This document shows, in pieces, positions 32,160-43,450 of a stretch of DNA of 64,000 bases. The translations under genes and the position numbers were made by a program. Each line of letters starts with the position of its first letter. Position 1 is the stretch's first letter. Under the pieces are notes generated by a model. It was given only the letters and a program-made list of their open reading frames with translations. It was not told where the DNA came from and searched no databases. This DNA is from Medicago truncatula (lineage: Eukaryota > Streptophyta > Magnoliopsida > Fabales > Fabaceae): the NCBI RefSeq assembly GCF_003473485.1, contig NC_053043.1, positions 6,830,001-6,894,000 on the forward strand. Direction: 5' to 3'.

Positions 32160-34475
32160 GTTTCTTCAACTCTCCACCCTCACAAGCACGTTTTCTTTCT
32201 CCTTCTTCGATTCTTCTCTCATCCACTCCAAACCCTACCAGGTTCATTCAAATCTCTTTCCATTTTCAACTCTTTTCTCTTTTAACCCGTTTAATTTTTC
32301 ACTCTTACCGAATTTGAGGGTTTTAATACAAAAATAATTCACCCATAATCTGTATCTTCAAGTTTTTTGAAAATCGAACTTCTCCCTTTGATTTGAAGAG
32401 GAATACGTTTTTTCTTTAGTTGTAAAGTCAGTTTTTTTTTTTTTTATATGGGTTTTTGTTAAAATGAAAGTGTTGTATTTGTCTGTTGTTAATTTCATAA
32501 TAAATTAGGGTTTTGCATGTAACTTCAATTTTTTCTTTCTTTCAGGTTTTGGAATTTGAACACTGCTTGTTTGGTTTTGTGGTGGATTTGTATAGAAGAA
32601 GGTGTTAATTGCATTGTAAGTTTGTTTGATTATGCTGAAATGATTTTTTTAGACTGTGTTGTTTTTATTGTGTTTATTGATTTGTGATGGTATATGTAAG
32701 GTTTTATTGTATAGAAGAAGGTTTTATTGTAAGGTATATGTTTTTAACTGTTAAGAATTTTTGGGCTGTTTTTTCATGTTGTAGAATGGAGTCACTGGAT
32801 CTAGAAATTTTAAGTAGGTATATGTTGTGTATATGTTGTATATATGTTGTAGTTGGGTATGTATAATATGGGGCATCTCAAGTGAGATGAGTGAGTTAAC
32901 ATGCGAGATGAGAGGTATAGTCCGTTAGATCAAAATTAAAATAAACAACCATCAACATTTAATTCATCGATTACATATACATGTGCGCGCGTGCTATATG
33001 AAGTATATCAAATGACAGGAGGGAGTTAATATGAGAGACCTAGATTAAAATAAATGATCAGCATTTAATTCCTCAATTAAAAAGGCACGTGTTCGCTGTT
33101 CACACATTTATCACTCATATGCGACATATGCGGGATAGATTCAAGTTCAATGCCTACCACGTTAATATTCTCTCTCACACTCACTCACGTTCTTTACTGA
33201 ATCAACGGTTTTAGATTCAAGTTTAATACCTACCACGTCATATGTGGCACCTCACCCCACCCAATTTTTTTTGCTGAAAGCCACTGCCACATAATTGCTT
33301 CTTGATTATTAAATCTAAATTGGTTATTTAACTTATTAATGTCGTAGAAAAGTGTAGATGTTTAGAAAAAACAGAGAGTTTAGAAGGCACTGCTGGTTTA
33401 GATTACATACACAGGCACTGTGGTTTAGATTACATACACAGTAATCATGCGAAAGAGAGGGGGTAAAGGACAAACGAAGAAGGGAAACAAAAGAGATCAC
33501 ACAATTTTAAAATGGAATTTGATCTGATCTACACTGTTTGTTCTGATCTAATGATTATAATGTTATCCTCTCATCTCTCACATTAACCCACTCCTATCAT
33601 TTCATATGTGTATATATTCAGAAAGGTTGAAATTTTAGTGGGGAGCGAGTTCCCTCACTGTGGTACAAGTGGCGTTGCCCCTCCTAGTCATATGGCAGTG
33701 TGAAGCTTTTTTTGTCCTTCATTTGATTTTTTAGTTAGAAAGTTTAGCCATAGAAAGTGGGTACGTTGTAAGCTAAATGGAGGTTAGACTTACAGTTCGC
33801 GTATCAAGGGTCATTATTGGCAGTGAGAAATTGAGAGTCAAACTAAAGCCTATTGAGCAAAGTATTTCGATTATTTTCAGATTATCAAATCTTTGGGGGT
33901 GGAAATAATGATTTCCACCCGTACGCGTGATCATTTTTGCCCTTACACTTCTATTGATTTTCTGTACTTTGTATCTTTGTTCGTTGGCCCCACACAAATA
34001 AGAAATAAGTTTCAGTGAAAAGAGGAAGAAAATAGCTTATTTTGGTTCGTTCTTCTTTTCTGTAAATATTCTCCTTGTCGTGTTTGATGAATTCAGACAG
34101 CCTACCTTTTATAAGATATAAAAAAATAAAAATATTTTACTACTTATCCAATTCCACATGTGGTGGTCTGCTAAGTTTGTTGTGGATTTTCTGTTTTGGT
34201 TGCATTGCTGTTGTTTTAATTGATTGAAAAATCTGATTTTGACTCTTTTCCTTATTCATAAACTTTATGTTTTAAAATCTGTTTGCAATGTCAACAACTC
34301 CATCCTTTTTGAGAGTTTTTGGTTGATGTGGGATCTAATATTTGTTAGTTGTACACAAACTGCAGGCTGTCCAAATCTGAATGCGAGGACTGTAATTTTT
34401 GGAGTGGACTTATGCATTGTTGGAAATAGAACTTGCTGCCATAACTCATAATCAGGCTTTGGAATTTAGACTTCG
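32160..34475 (+). promoter_or_regulatory. 5' UTR with two introns of the DnaJ/DUF3444 gene
   Basis: A pyrimidine-rich leader-like stretch ends CCCTACCAG at 32241 before a GT. A second short exon is 32546-32615, between TTTCTTTCAG and GTAAGTTTG. A third starts at 34366 after AACTGCAG and runs into the ATG at 34476. The second intron (32616-34365, 1750 bp) is long and holds a repeat at 32865-33612. Exon borders are inferred from splice signals only and the transcription start is not determined. Confidence 0.5.
32865..33612. repeat. Inverted-repeat element in the DnaJ leader intron
   Basis: The left end (ATCTCAAGTGAGATGAGTGA, GTTAACATGCGAGATGAGAG) and the right end read inward (GAAATGATAGGAGTGGGTTA, ATGTGAGAGATGAGAGGA) are diverged inverted repeats. 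The left motif recurs inside at about 33005-33082 (CAAATGACAGGAGGGAGTTA). A 28-bp direct repeat (GGTTTAGATTACATACACAG) lies at 33397-33441. The family is not recognised; it is probably a non-autonomous DNA transposon. Confidence 0.5.
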
Positions 34476-37316
34476 ATGGACTGCAATAAAGAAGAGGCCT
34501 TAAGGGCCAAGGATATTGCTGAAAAGAAAATGGAGAGCAAAGATTTCACAGGGGCTCGTACATTTGCGCATAAGGCTCAGAAACTATATCCTGATTTGGA
34601 GAATATCGCTCAAATGCTTGTTGTTTGTGATGTGCATTGCTCTGCTGAGCAGAAATTACTGGGTAATACTAATGTGGTGGACTGGTACAAAGTTCTACAA
34701 ATTGATCGCAATGACCATGATGGAATAATTAAGAAACAATACAAGAAGTTTGCTCTCCAACTCCATCCTGACAAAAACAAGTTTGCTGGTGCAGAAGCTG
34801 CATTTAAGCTGATTGGGGAAGCTCAAAGAGTTCTTTTGGATAGAGAAAAACGAACATTACTTAACATGAACTTGAGCAAATTTTCTATGACCAAACCTGC
34901 CATGCCATCTATTTTTCAACGGAACGTTCCGGTGAACTTTAATCCTGTGATGCAAACTAATGTCCGGCCCGTTTTCCCAAACATAAATCCTCCTCAACAG
35001 CAACAGCCGTCTAAGAAGCCAACTCAGCAGGGGCTTAATGGCAGTGGCCCTACTTTTTGGACTATGTGCTCATTTTGTTCCGTTAGGTTTGAATATTTCA
35101 GGGTAGTTTTAAATAGGTCTCTTCGCTGTCAACAATGTAATAAGCCCTTCATTGCATATGAGGTGAATCCACAAAGTACAAAACCGGCAACTAATTCAAC
35201 TCGGCAAGCTTTTGGCCAGAAGAACAATGCTCCAAATCACGGTGCTTCTAAGGTTGGTGTTGGATCTCAAGGTGATTTGTATGCTAAGAGGGTTGGTGTT
35301 GGATCTCAAGGTGATTTGTATGCTAAGAGGTCCAAGAAAGAGTCTCATCATAAGAAAGGCTCTACTTCAAATGTCTCTGTAAAGCCAGATGGAAAGAGAA
35401 AGAGGAAGCACGTAATAGATTCCAGTGAAAGTTCTGAGTCTGTAGGCAGCACTGATTCTGAAGATGATACATTTTCTGACAACAATGGTTTTCCTGGCGT
35501 TTCTACTTCTAGAGAAGAGCGTCCACGTAGATCTTCACGGCAAAAACACCAGGTTTCCTACAAGGAGAATGGAAGTGACGACGATGAGTCACGGAAACCT
35601 TCAAAACAGGGAAAGGAAACTGAAATAAATGATCATAATGGTTTGGCTTCTGGTCTGGAAGATCATCAGAAAGAGGTAAAACAGAAGCAAAATTTTTATT
35701 CTGAAGAGAGCTTAAAAAATATAGATGTGAAAATTAAGGAGGTGGGAGGAAAAGAAACAGCGGGCAGCTCAAAGATAGAGGAATCAACAAATCATTCAGA
35801 TGGTTTTGTTTATCCCGATCCAGAGTTCAGTGACTTTGACAAGGACAAGAAAGAGGAATGTTTCGCTTCCGGGCAGATATGGGCTGTTTATGATGATATA
35901 GATGGCATGCCTAGATTCTATGCTTTGATCAAAAAAGTTTTTTCTACTGGATTTAAGTTGCAGATAACTTGGCTTGAGCCAGATCCAGATGACGAAGAGG
36001 AGCGCAGGTGGGTTAAGGAGAAACTGCCAAGTGCTTGTGGGAAATATCAACTTGGTAAGACTGTAACCACTAAAGATCAACCAATGTTCTCTCATCTTAT
36101 ACTTTATGAAAAGGTCCGCTCTACTTTTAAAGTGTATCCTAGAAAAGGAGAAACTTGGGCTCTTTTCAAGAATTGGGATATCAAATGGTATATGGATGCA
36201 GAATCTCATCAGAAGTATGATTTGGAATTTGTTGAAATTTTGTCGGATTATGTTGAAGGCGCGGGAGTATTTGTTTCATACTTGGCTAAGTTGAAAGGTT
36301 TTATGAGTCTCTTCTCTCGAATTACGAAGGGAGGTGGTTGCTCATTTCAAATTCCACCAGCTGAGTTGTTCAGATTCTCTCACAGGGTTCCATCTTTTAA
36401 AATGACTGGTCTGGAAAGAGCGGGCGTCCCTGTAGGAGCCTTTGAACTCGATCCTATATCCTTGCCAATGGAAGAGATTACTCTTCCTGATGATTTGGAA
36501 CTGAAGGATACATCTACTTCCAAGGTTAATTTGGAAAGAAGCAACTCAGTAGAGGAGAAGGATCATGTTGATCATATTGATGATGTTAGAGCTCCAAAGG
36601 TTTCAGTTGCAGAATCTTTTGAAGTTCCAGACCCTTCCTTCAACCAATTTGATGCTGAAAGGTCCCATGAAAAGTTTGAGGCGGGCCAGATTTGGGCATT
36701 TTATGGTGATGAGGACGAACTTCCAAAATACTATGGTCAGATTAAATGCGTTCGGAGGATTGACTCAAAAATTGAGTTGCAAGTAATTTATCTTACTGAT
36801 TGCTGGGTACCTAAGAAAGTTATTAGATGGGAAGATAAGGATATGATCATTTCCTGTGGAAGATTTAAAATCAATCCAAGTGGTAAGCTCTGCACCTACA
36901 ACAACACCAATTCTGTTTCACATCAGGTGCATGCTAGTGCTGTTCGAAACAACAAGGAATATGAAATTTATCCGCGGAAGGGTGAAATTTGGGCATTGTA
37001 TAGGGGATGGAGAACTACACTCAAACGTTCTGATTTGAAAAACTGTGAGTATGACATAGTGGAAGTTACTGAAGACGCTGATATGTGGACAGATGTTTTA
37101 TTTCTGGAGAAGGTAAGTGGTTACAGTTCAGTTTTCAAGGGTAAATTAAGCAACGGAGGATCAAAGATGACCATGACTATCGATAGGACCGAGTTGCTCA
37201 GATTCTCCCACAAGATCCCTGCTTTCAAACTGACGGAAGAACATGGCAGCAATTTGAGAGGCTTCTGGGAACTTGATCCGGCAGCAGTACCACACCATTA
37301 TCTCAGCAAGGAATAA
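34476..37316 (+). CDS. J-domain protein with two DUF3444 domains
   Basis: A single uninterrupted 946-aa coding exon. Residues 1-60 are the helical leader usual for this plant family (KEEALRAKDIAEKKMESKDF). A J domain spans about 66-130 with the HPD motif at 97-99 (LQLHPDKNKFAGAEAAF), which stimulates Hsp70 ATPase. A zinc-ribbon-like segment has Cys198, Cys201, Cys218 and Cys221 (CX2C pairs). A basic, Ser/Asp-rich, probably nuclear linker (270-430, with GKRKRKHV) precedes two DUF3444 domains at about 440-665 and 720-940, each with the GQIWA(V/F)Y, YPRKGE(T/I)WAL and FSH(R/K)(V/I)P signatures. Residues 260-272 (VGVGSQGDLYAKR) are repeated exactly at 273-285. The exact client and pathway are unknown for this subfamily. 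Confidence 0.93.
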   Translation: MDCNKEEALRAKDIAEKKMESKDFTGARTFAHKAQKLYPDLENIAQMLVVCDVHCSAEQKLLGNTNVVDWYKVLQIDRNDHDGIIKKQYKKFALQLHPDKNKFAGAEAAFKLIGEAQRVLLDREKRTLLNMNLSKFSMTKPAMPSIFQRNVPVNFNPVMQTNVRPVFPNINPPQQQQPSKKPTQQGLNGSGPTFWTMCSFCSVRFEYFRVVLNRSLRCQQCNKPFIAYEVNPQSTKPATNSTRQAFGQKNNAPNHGASKVGVGSQGDLYAKRVGVGSQGDLYAKRSKKESHHKKGSTSNVSVKPDGKRKRKHVIDSSESSESVGSTDSEDDTFSDNNGFPGVSTSREERPRRSSRQKHQVSYKENGSDDDESRKPSKQGKETEINDHNGLASGLEDHQKEVKQKQNFYSEESLKNIDVKIKEVGGKETAGSSKIEESTNHSDGFVYPDPEFSDFDKDKKEECFASGQIWAVYDDIDGMPRFYALIKKVFSTGFKLQITWLEPDPDDEEERRWVKEKLPSACGKYQLGKTVTTKDQPMFSHLILYEKVRSTFKVYPRKGETWALFKNWDIKWYMDAESHQKYDLEFVEILSDYVEGAGVFVSYLAKLKGFMSLFSRITKGGGCSFQIPPAELFRFSHRVPSFKMTGLERAGVPVGAFELDPISLPMEEITLPDDLELKDTSTSKVNLERSNSVEEKDHVDHIDDVRAPKVSVAESFEVPDPSFNQFDAERSHEKFEAGQIWAFYGDEDELPKYYGQIKCVRRIDSKIELQVIYLTDCWVPKKVIRWEDKDMIISCGRFKINPSGKLCTYNNTNSVSHQVHASAVRNNKEYEIYPRKGEIWALYRGWRTTLKRSDLKNCEYDIVEVTEDADMWTDVLFLEKVSGYSSVFKGKLSNGGSKMTMTIDRTELLRFSHKIPAFKLTEEHGSNLRGFWELDPAAVPHHYLSKE

Positions 37317-38453
37317 TAGGTAAGTTGGGTGTTTCAGCAAGAAACCTTGCTTCACTGTATTAGTGCTAAACTGTTTAGCCAGGGAGCAGCATTTGCTAAC
37401 CGGATTTCATTTTTTGAACCTAGAAGTTTTTTTTTTTTGTTATATTAAACTAGATTAAAACTAGTACTATTTGGGTTATTTAGCAGCCCCTGCATAATTA
37501 CCGTTCATTTGACAGCACATGTGTTTGTTGTTCTATCTGCCTGTTAAAGAGGTTGCGCTGGTTTTATGCTGCTTTTGGTGTTTTGCTTCTGTTCTGTTCA
37601 TATTTGATTCTCTGTTGCCAATTGAATCTGTACCATGAGTATTGTTACTGTTGTTCTCTCTAATCAATCACTGCATGACATGTGAAATATTTATTTTTTA
37701 TTATGCATTCCTATTCAGTTTTTTTCATTCAGAAACGGTGCACATGTCATGCTGGTTTGGAGAAGAGCACCAATAGTTCCTAGTTTTTTTTGTTTATCAT
37801 GTTATAATTACAAAGTTTCCACCGCCGTTTAGTAGTGATTAATCTCCTTCGGACAACATGTGGGGGACACAAGCAGGGATTTCCTCTATCAGTTGATTTT
37901 TTTTTTTTTCATACGCAAGAGTCCGGCTTGACCACTTGATTAAGGGATCCAAATTCCTTACCACTTGGAATTGTTTTTCCAATTAATTTATATTTGTCAT
38001 GTTACCGGTTAGAATTATTGTGGTTTAATTTTCTAAAAACACATGAAAAATATTCATGCTAGTTAGACCTCCCTTAATTTCTAGTTACATTCTCCTAAAC
38101 AAATGAAATAACCCAAATTCTTAAAACGCCTCTTGCCTCATTTTTGTTTTTAGTAAACTTTTTTCAATGTTCAAACGTCCCCTTCACTTTTCCTTTCACC
38201 TCATGTCCAAATGTGAAAACAATTTGATCAAAGTTTGAAGGAACTTGTACAAAATATTTTCGTAGCTTTCTCTATAGAACTGTTTTTTGTGCTTTATTTT
38301 TTCACTGTCTAAGAATTGCATCACTGTATGTAAATTCAATTCAAAGTATGTTTACATAAACTCAATTCAATGTTCCACTCGTATATTTGGAGTTTCTCGG
38401 TTTTACTCAAACTAATATATTTATGTAAATTCAATTCAAGAATGTTTACACAA
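37317..38453. other. 3' flank of the DnaJ gene and spacer
   Basis: Contains the 3' UTR and AT-rich DNA. Near 38320-38460 there are several diverged copies of a short motif like TTTACATAAACTCAATTCAA, which continue after the MITE (38880-38900, 39300-39390). No gene is seen. Confidence 0.45.
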
Positions 38454-38872
38454 GGCTTAATTGTATGTTTGATTGTATGTTTGATCTCTTATATTTATTT
38501 TAGTTTTTAAGTTGGTTCTTTATATTTTAAAAGTTGGTTTATTACGTCTTAGGTTTCAAGTTGATCCAAAACGTTACTCACGTTGAACTAAATTTGTCTC
38601 TTTCACTACATGATATTGAGTTTAATAAAACAAAAAAATAACAAAAATGTTTTAAAACTGATTTTCTAAATAAGTTAAATTCCATCATCCATATTGTCAA
38701 CCGAATCTTTCAACGGTTAAGTGACGGAAAGGACTATCTTATTATAATGTTAGTAACATTTTGAACCAACTTTAAACTTTTAAAACGTTAGGGACCAACT
38801 TTAAACTTTTAAAACATAATGGACCAACTTAAAACCTAAAATAAATATAGGGGATCAAACATGCAATTAAAC
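38454..38872. mobile_element. MULE-type MITE with GTATGTTTGATC arms
   Basis: The left arm (GGCTTAATTGTATGTTTG, TTTATTTTAGTTTTTAAGTT) and the right arm read inward (GTTTAATTGCATGTTTGATC, TTTATTTTAGGTTTTAAGTT) are long inverted repeats. The putative target repeat is imperfect (TTTACACAA against ATTCACATAA). It interrupts the TTCAATTCAA motif cluster. Confidence 0.65.
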
Positions 38873-39783
38873 ATTCACATAAACTCAGTTCAAGTACTAA
38901 CTACGCACATTTGAAGTTTCTAACTAGCATTGTTCTATTCTTAAAAAAAAAACACTAATATTGTTCTAGTCGTGACGAGTTTGGGGTAGTGAGTCTGGAC
39001 TTGCTCCATTGATCTACCCTTTAATTATCGTCAAATTATGAGAGATAAAAACCAAGTTGAAGTGATGAATTAGTGAGATCCATTTTAATAAATGAACCAA
39101 TAGATCTCATTAATATTCTACCTACTTATCTCTCTCACACACACAAAACACACATATAATGGACAGTAAATGAAGAGTAAACAAGTGGAGTAAATCCAGG
39201 CTCTTGGATAGTATGCATGGAATCCTAGGTTCAATCTCATTGTCTATGTTGTACAGACAAAAAAAAACCAAAACTGAAGCACACTTAAGTAATCCCATAT
39301 CAAGAAAAACTCAATTCAAATACGTTAACGCAAACTCGGTTCTAATACATTTAATACAAACTTAGTTCAATGAGTTCAACTTAAGTAATTTTACACTAAA
39401 GATATTTTGGATATCATTGTTATAGACATTTTGAGGGTAATTTGAGTTAAGTCCATCGGTGAGTACTTAACATTATAAACAATGGTTGGATATTTTAGTC
39501 TCATGAATTCGTAAAATAGTAGTAATTGAATATGTTAACCCAAAGAATGTTGGTAGACTATGTCATTTGTTGTAAATTTGTGGACTAATATTCCATGTAT
39601 AATACTATAACATGTCTGCGTAAAAAAAAGTACAATACTAGCATGTTTTAAATCATGCTTTTGAAAAAACCAGACTATTATTATGCATGATGGCAATGCT
39701 TTGATATAAGATATTTGTTTCTGTAGTTTTTGTTGCTCTTTCGCTACGATTAGGAATATAACATGTACTTTCATATCACAAAA
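38873..39783. other. Intergenic, nothing recognised
   Basis: AT-rich spacer with a few diverged ACTCAATTCAA motifs. No gene or bounded element is supported. Confidence 0.45.
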
Positions 39784-39855
39784 GGGCATTTGGTCTAGTG
39801 GTATGATTCTCGCTTTGGGTGCGAGAGGTCCGGAGTTCGATTCTCCGAATGCCCC
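39784..39855 (+). tRNA. tRNA-Pro (anticodon TGG)
   Basis: A 72-nt cloverleaf: acceptor stem GGGCATT paired with AATGCCC plus a C discriminator, D arm with TGGTCTAGTGGTA (box A), anticodon stem CTCGC/GCGAG with loop TTTGGGT giving TGG, and T arm with GGAGTTCGATTCTCC (box B). No intron. A T-rich stretch (CTTTTATTTT) follows as the polymerase III stop. Nuclear type. Confidence 0.96.
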
Positions 39856-40459
39856 TTTTATTTTGAAATAAATTCATTACTGTTTCTTTAACAAATTTAG
39901 TTTTTCTCATAAATTTTTTGGGTAAGAAACCATACTTTTATAAATCTAACCCTATTTAAAGAATTATTTAGAGAAAAAATGATATTAATAAATGGATTTT
40001 GATTGATATGTATTGACAATGTACGATTGTTTACAATGCAATTAATCACGACAATTAGACGTTCAAAAATATTTGATTTTAATTATATCTACTTTAAGAG
40101 TCATACAAATAGATGATTTGTCATTAATTGATATTGTAGTATGTTTTTTAGCTGATAGTGCATAAAAAATATTCTTATAATGTTGATTATCCATTATAGA
40201 AAATATTCTATTTATATGAATAAAAAATAAAAATAAATCTTGATTAACCATTATTTTGAAATGTTAAAAAAACTATTACTTTTAATGTTGCTTTGTCTAG
40301 TAATCTTAGTTCAGGTCATGCATCATAAATTCATAATCCACACAGTAATTCATAATTCTAAACGCTTTCTTGGTTCTTGTCAAGCTCAAGCATATCAACT
40401 TTGTCAATTTGTAAAGTTTATGGGTTCATCCTTCTTCTCACAATATATTAAAGGGTCTT

Positions 40460-40617
40460 GTTAACGATGTCCCCGGGACACTCTTTAAACATACTAAAAT
40501 AATCAATTATCATTTAAAAAAGTCAAATATTTTGTTTTTCAATGCAATAATTACATGTATTTTCATAAATATTTGTTATTTATGATCCTTAAAGAGTGTT
40601 TTAAGGGCACTAGTTAA
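40460..40617. mobile_element. Small MITE with GTTAACGA ends, relative of 4984-5145
   Basis: The left end GTTAACGATGTCCCCGGGAC, ACTCTTTAA and the right end read inward TTAACTAGTGCCCTTAAAAC, ACTCTTTAAGG match the family at 4984-5145. The middle shows the same TCAAATATTT and ATGCAATAA motifs. Confidence 0.6.
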
Positions 40618-41190
40618 TATTTTCCTAGATTAAATTTAACACTGATAACGAAAGAGAAATGACACGTACCTTGTTTCAAGGATTTAAGTCTCTATCCCCC
40701 ATTGTTTTTTTTTCCCTTTCGCATTTCAATAAATTTTGTGTGGGGTGCAGATAATTCATTTTTTGGGTAGAAATAATTGTTGGTTTTAAAGCGGACTAAT
40801 ACCTTAAATTCATATTTGAATTTTAAAAAATTGGCTAAATTCGTTCCTGAATTTTGCGAAATATCTATTTAGTCCCTTAATTTTACAGACGTCTATCAAA
40901 ATGGTTCCTCCGTCCAAAAGCTCTGTTACGGGTGATGATGTATCCTCTTGCATGATGTGTTGTCTTGTACACGTGTCAACAAGGCAGCCACGTGTACAAG
41001 GACTAAATTGATGAAAATGGTAAAAATTCGAGATTTAACTTTTCAGTGTAATTTTTCCTGTGTTTCCAATTATACCCCTTTATTACCTGTGTTGTCATGG
41101 ATCGATTTGAGACTTACTGTCATAATTTGAGAACTAATTTGATGGATTTTGTTATAATTTAAGGGCTGATATGATTGATATTATTTGCAG

Positions 41191-41394
41191 AGAATGAGTA
41201 CAAGGAGATATGGCATGAGAGGACCAGTGATTGCAAATGGCATGCATAAACAAACACCGCTAAGGGGTCCCGCTACACAAAATCCAACTGCTCCTGAAGT
41301 TATTAGAGTTCCAAATCCAAATTTTGGATCATCCGCTTCTACTCAACCCCAATACATGGAGTTTATCCTAAGTCCAGGATTTCCAAAGCATTGA
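41191..41394 (+). pseudogene. Transposase C-terminal scrap in MULE B
   Basis: Reads EVIRVPNPNFGSSASTQPQY then MEFILSPGFPKH before the stop, against VVRVPNPIFGPSASTQPQY in MULE A. The SWIM motif and zinc knuckle are gone; the upstream 30 codons do not resemble the MULE A exon. Only the acidic tail remains. Confidence 0.75.
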
Positions 41395-41770
41395 TGCATG
41401 TTTAAATTATGTTGTTAGACTAGTTTAATTAATGCTTTTTGGACTTGTTTAGTTTATGCTTTTTTGGATATGTAATCACTTAAGAACATCAAATTATTTG
41501 ATGATTTATGGCTATTTCATGTTATTGTTTGGCTATGTAATGACTTATGAACATCAAATATATAACTTATGATGATATGCAAATGTCTGTCTTTTTATAA
41601 TCAAAGTGTCTGTCTTTTACTTTTTACTTTGTTCATCAAATGTATGCACCAAGGATCACAGTGATATCTGTTGTGAAAATTCAAGGACATATTTGATGGT
41701 ATTTTCACTAATTTGAGGATCGATTTGATGAATATGTATACAATTGAAGGACCAATTTGATTGAATTTTT

Positions 41771-42290
41771 TTGACAGAAAGGTTTGACTCATTCATTGAC
41801 AACCTCTTTTCATTACAACATTACATGGACTTGGCACAATACAATAGCATTTTAAACAACTCAATCAAACAAAATACTCCTATCAATATCTTAATCAACC
41901 TAAGCTCACTTCCTACACAATCAACTTTATTCATCAACCTTGCCCTCCAAACCTCTTCTCTCCCCCTATCTCTTGGCTTCTCCGTCAACCTTGCATTTCT
42001 TCCATGACCAACACCATTGTTTTTAAAATAGCCTAGTTCGTCAGCTTCATCAACCTACACAAAATATTTACAATTTTCACCATCATCCTATACAATCAAA
42101 AGACAAAATCAGTACTATTTAAACAAATCATTCACACATCACATAACCGTTGTTGATAGTGTTGTCTTTTCTTACAACACAAATTTTAGGACACCAACAT
42201 TGAAGCTCTCTCACCTCATCATTGTACACAGAGCTTAAAGATGAAGACCGACTGTTGTAATTGTTTTTGCCCATACGCCCACCACCCATC
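41771..42290 (-). pseudogene. GRF zinc-finger gene of MULE B, finger core deleted
   Basis: The minus strand starts MMGGGRMGKNNYNSRSSS and continues through VRELQCWCPKICVVRKDN as in MULE A. It then skips about 50 bp, removing the GRLFYVCPLHK part of the finger and the splice donor, and hits a stop soon after. Downstream sequence homologous to exon 2 persists but is cut off from the start. So the finger cannot form. Confidence 0.75.
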
Positions 42291-43059
42291 ATTTCTGAAC
42301 ACTGAATCTTCAACAATGATCACTGATTTTTGAATTTCGAATTGAATCAAAAAAATTAAGGTTTTAAGTTTTTTGAATTGGGGAAGAACATTGACATCAA
42401 TTCATGGAACAAATTTGGGGGATTTTAAACTCTAGGTGACAAATTATAACATTAGGGTTCCAAATTTATATATTTGGGGAATAAAGAGCCGTTAATGAGG
42501 AAGAGGAGAAAGAGCCGTTGACAATTTTTTGAAAATCCATCAATTTGGTCCTTGGCAATTTTCTCTAAATCAATCAACTTGGTCCCTACTTGCGTGGCAT
42601 CTGGCGTGGTAAGCCTTGTAAGAGGTTAACGTTACACGTCACCACCGTTAACAGACCAACTTAACGGAGGGACTGATTTGATTGAAAATTTTATAAATTC
42701 AAGGACAAAATAGCTATTTGGCAAAATTCATGGACGAATTTGTCCGATTTTTAAAAATTCAAGGACGAATTTGAGATATTAATCTTTAAAGTGTGAGTAT
42801 AGTTAGGATGTCGGTAATCATAAATATATCTTTATATTATTAGATATAGCAAGTTTTATATAGATAAAATATAAGGGTTGATTAGAGCTTATTAGGAGTG
42901 GTATCCCCCACCTTACAAGCTATTTTTATAAAGATGGATTAAACTCACTATCAATACTTGATATTTATCAATTCAACTTCAAAACAAGTTTAATCTATCC
43001 TTACAAAATTAGAAACACATCAAGCACTATAGCCTAGCGGTAAAATGCTTGCGGTAAAT

Positions 43060-43336
43060 CAGTGGCGGAGCTAGGAATTTTATAGAGCCTGGGCAAATTT
43101 TTTATCACAAAACGTTAGTTCCTTCCTGCGAATAATTTCACATTTCCTGCAGATAATTTCACATTTCCTACGGATATATCTTTCCTGCGGAACCTAAATC
43201 CTTGGCAAAATCTGCAGGAAATGTGTTTCCTGCGGAATTTACACAAAAATCCGCAGGAAAAGTTAAAAATTCTAGTAATGGTTGAGCTTGCTACAAAGAA
43301 AGTTGGAGCCGAGCCTGGGCACTAGCCCAGACTATG
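43060..43336. mobile_element. Small hAT-like element with nested CACTA-like repeats
   Basis: Starts CAGTGGCGGAGCTAGGAATT and is flanked by CGGTAAAT (43052-43059 and 43337-43344; the match extends to TGCGGTAAAT). The inside (about 43105-43283) carries at least six copies of TTCCTGCGGA or its complement TCCGCAGGAA and ends GTTAAAAATTCTAGTAATG. The complement of that end resembles a CACTA terminus (CATTACTAGAATTTTT), with subterminal repeats as in that family. Nesting is inferred. Superfamily calls are moderate. Confidence 0.6.
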
Positions 43337-43381
43337 CGGTAAATACTTATTTTTGTTTATCAATTCTATGCACAAGTTCAA

Positions 43382-43450
43382 CATATTCCTGCCGCAATAT
43401 ATTTATTCAAGTTCAGTACGTTCCTGCCGCAATATATTTATTCAATTCGA
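43382..43450 (+). repeat. Short tandem duplication near 43.4 kb
   Basis: Two adjacent copies of a block reading AGTTCA(A/G)(C/T)A(T/C), TTCCTGCCGCAATATATTTA then TTCAA. No function is apparent. Confidence 0.7.

Larger units (their letters stand above)
40794..42784. mobile_element. MuDR-like MULE B, 2.0 kb, opposite orientation to MULE A
   Basis: Begins GACTAATACC and ends with the complement of GATTAATATCTCAAATTCGT, flanked by 9-bp repeats TTTAAAGCG (40785-40793) and TTTAAAGTG (42785-42793), one mismatch. It carries the last part of the transposase tail on the plus strand and a GRF gene on the minus strand, so the gene order matches MULE A but the element is inverted. It is shorter and more diverged at its ends than MULE A, suggesting an older insertion. 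Confidence 0.85.
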
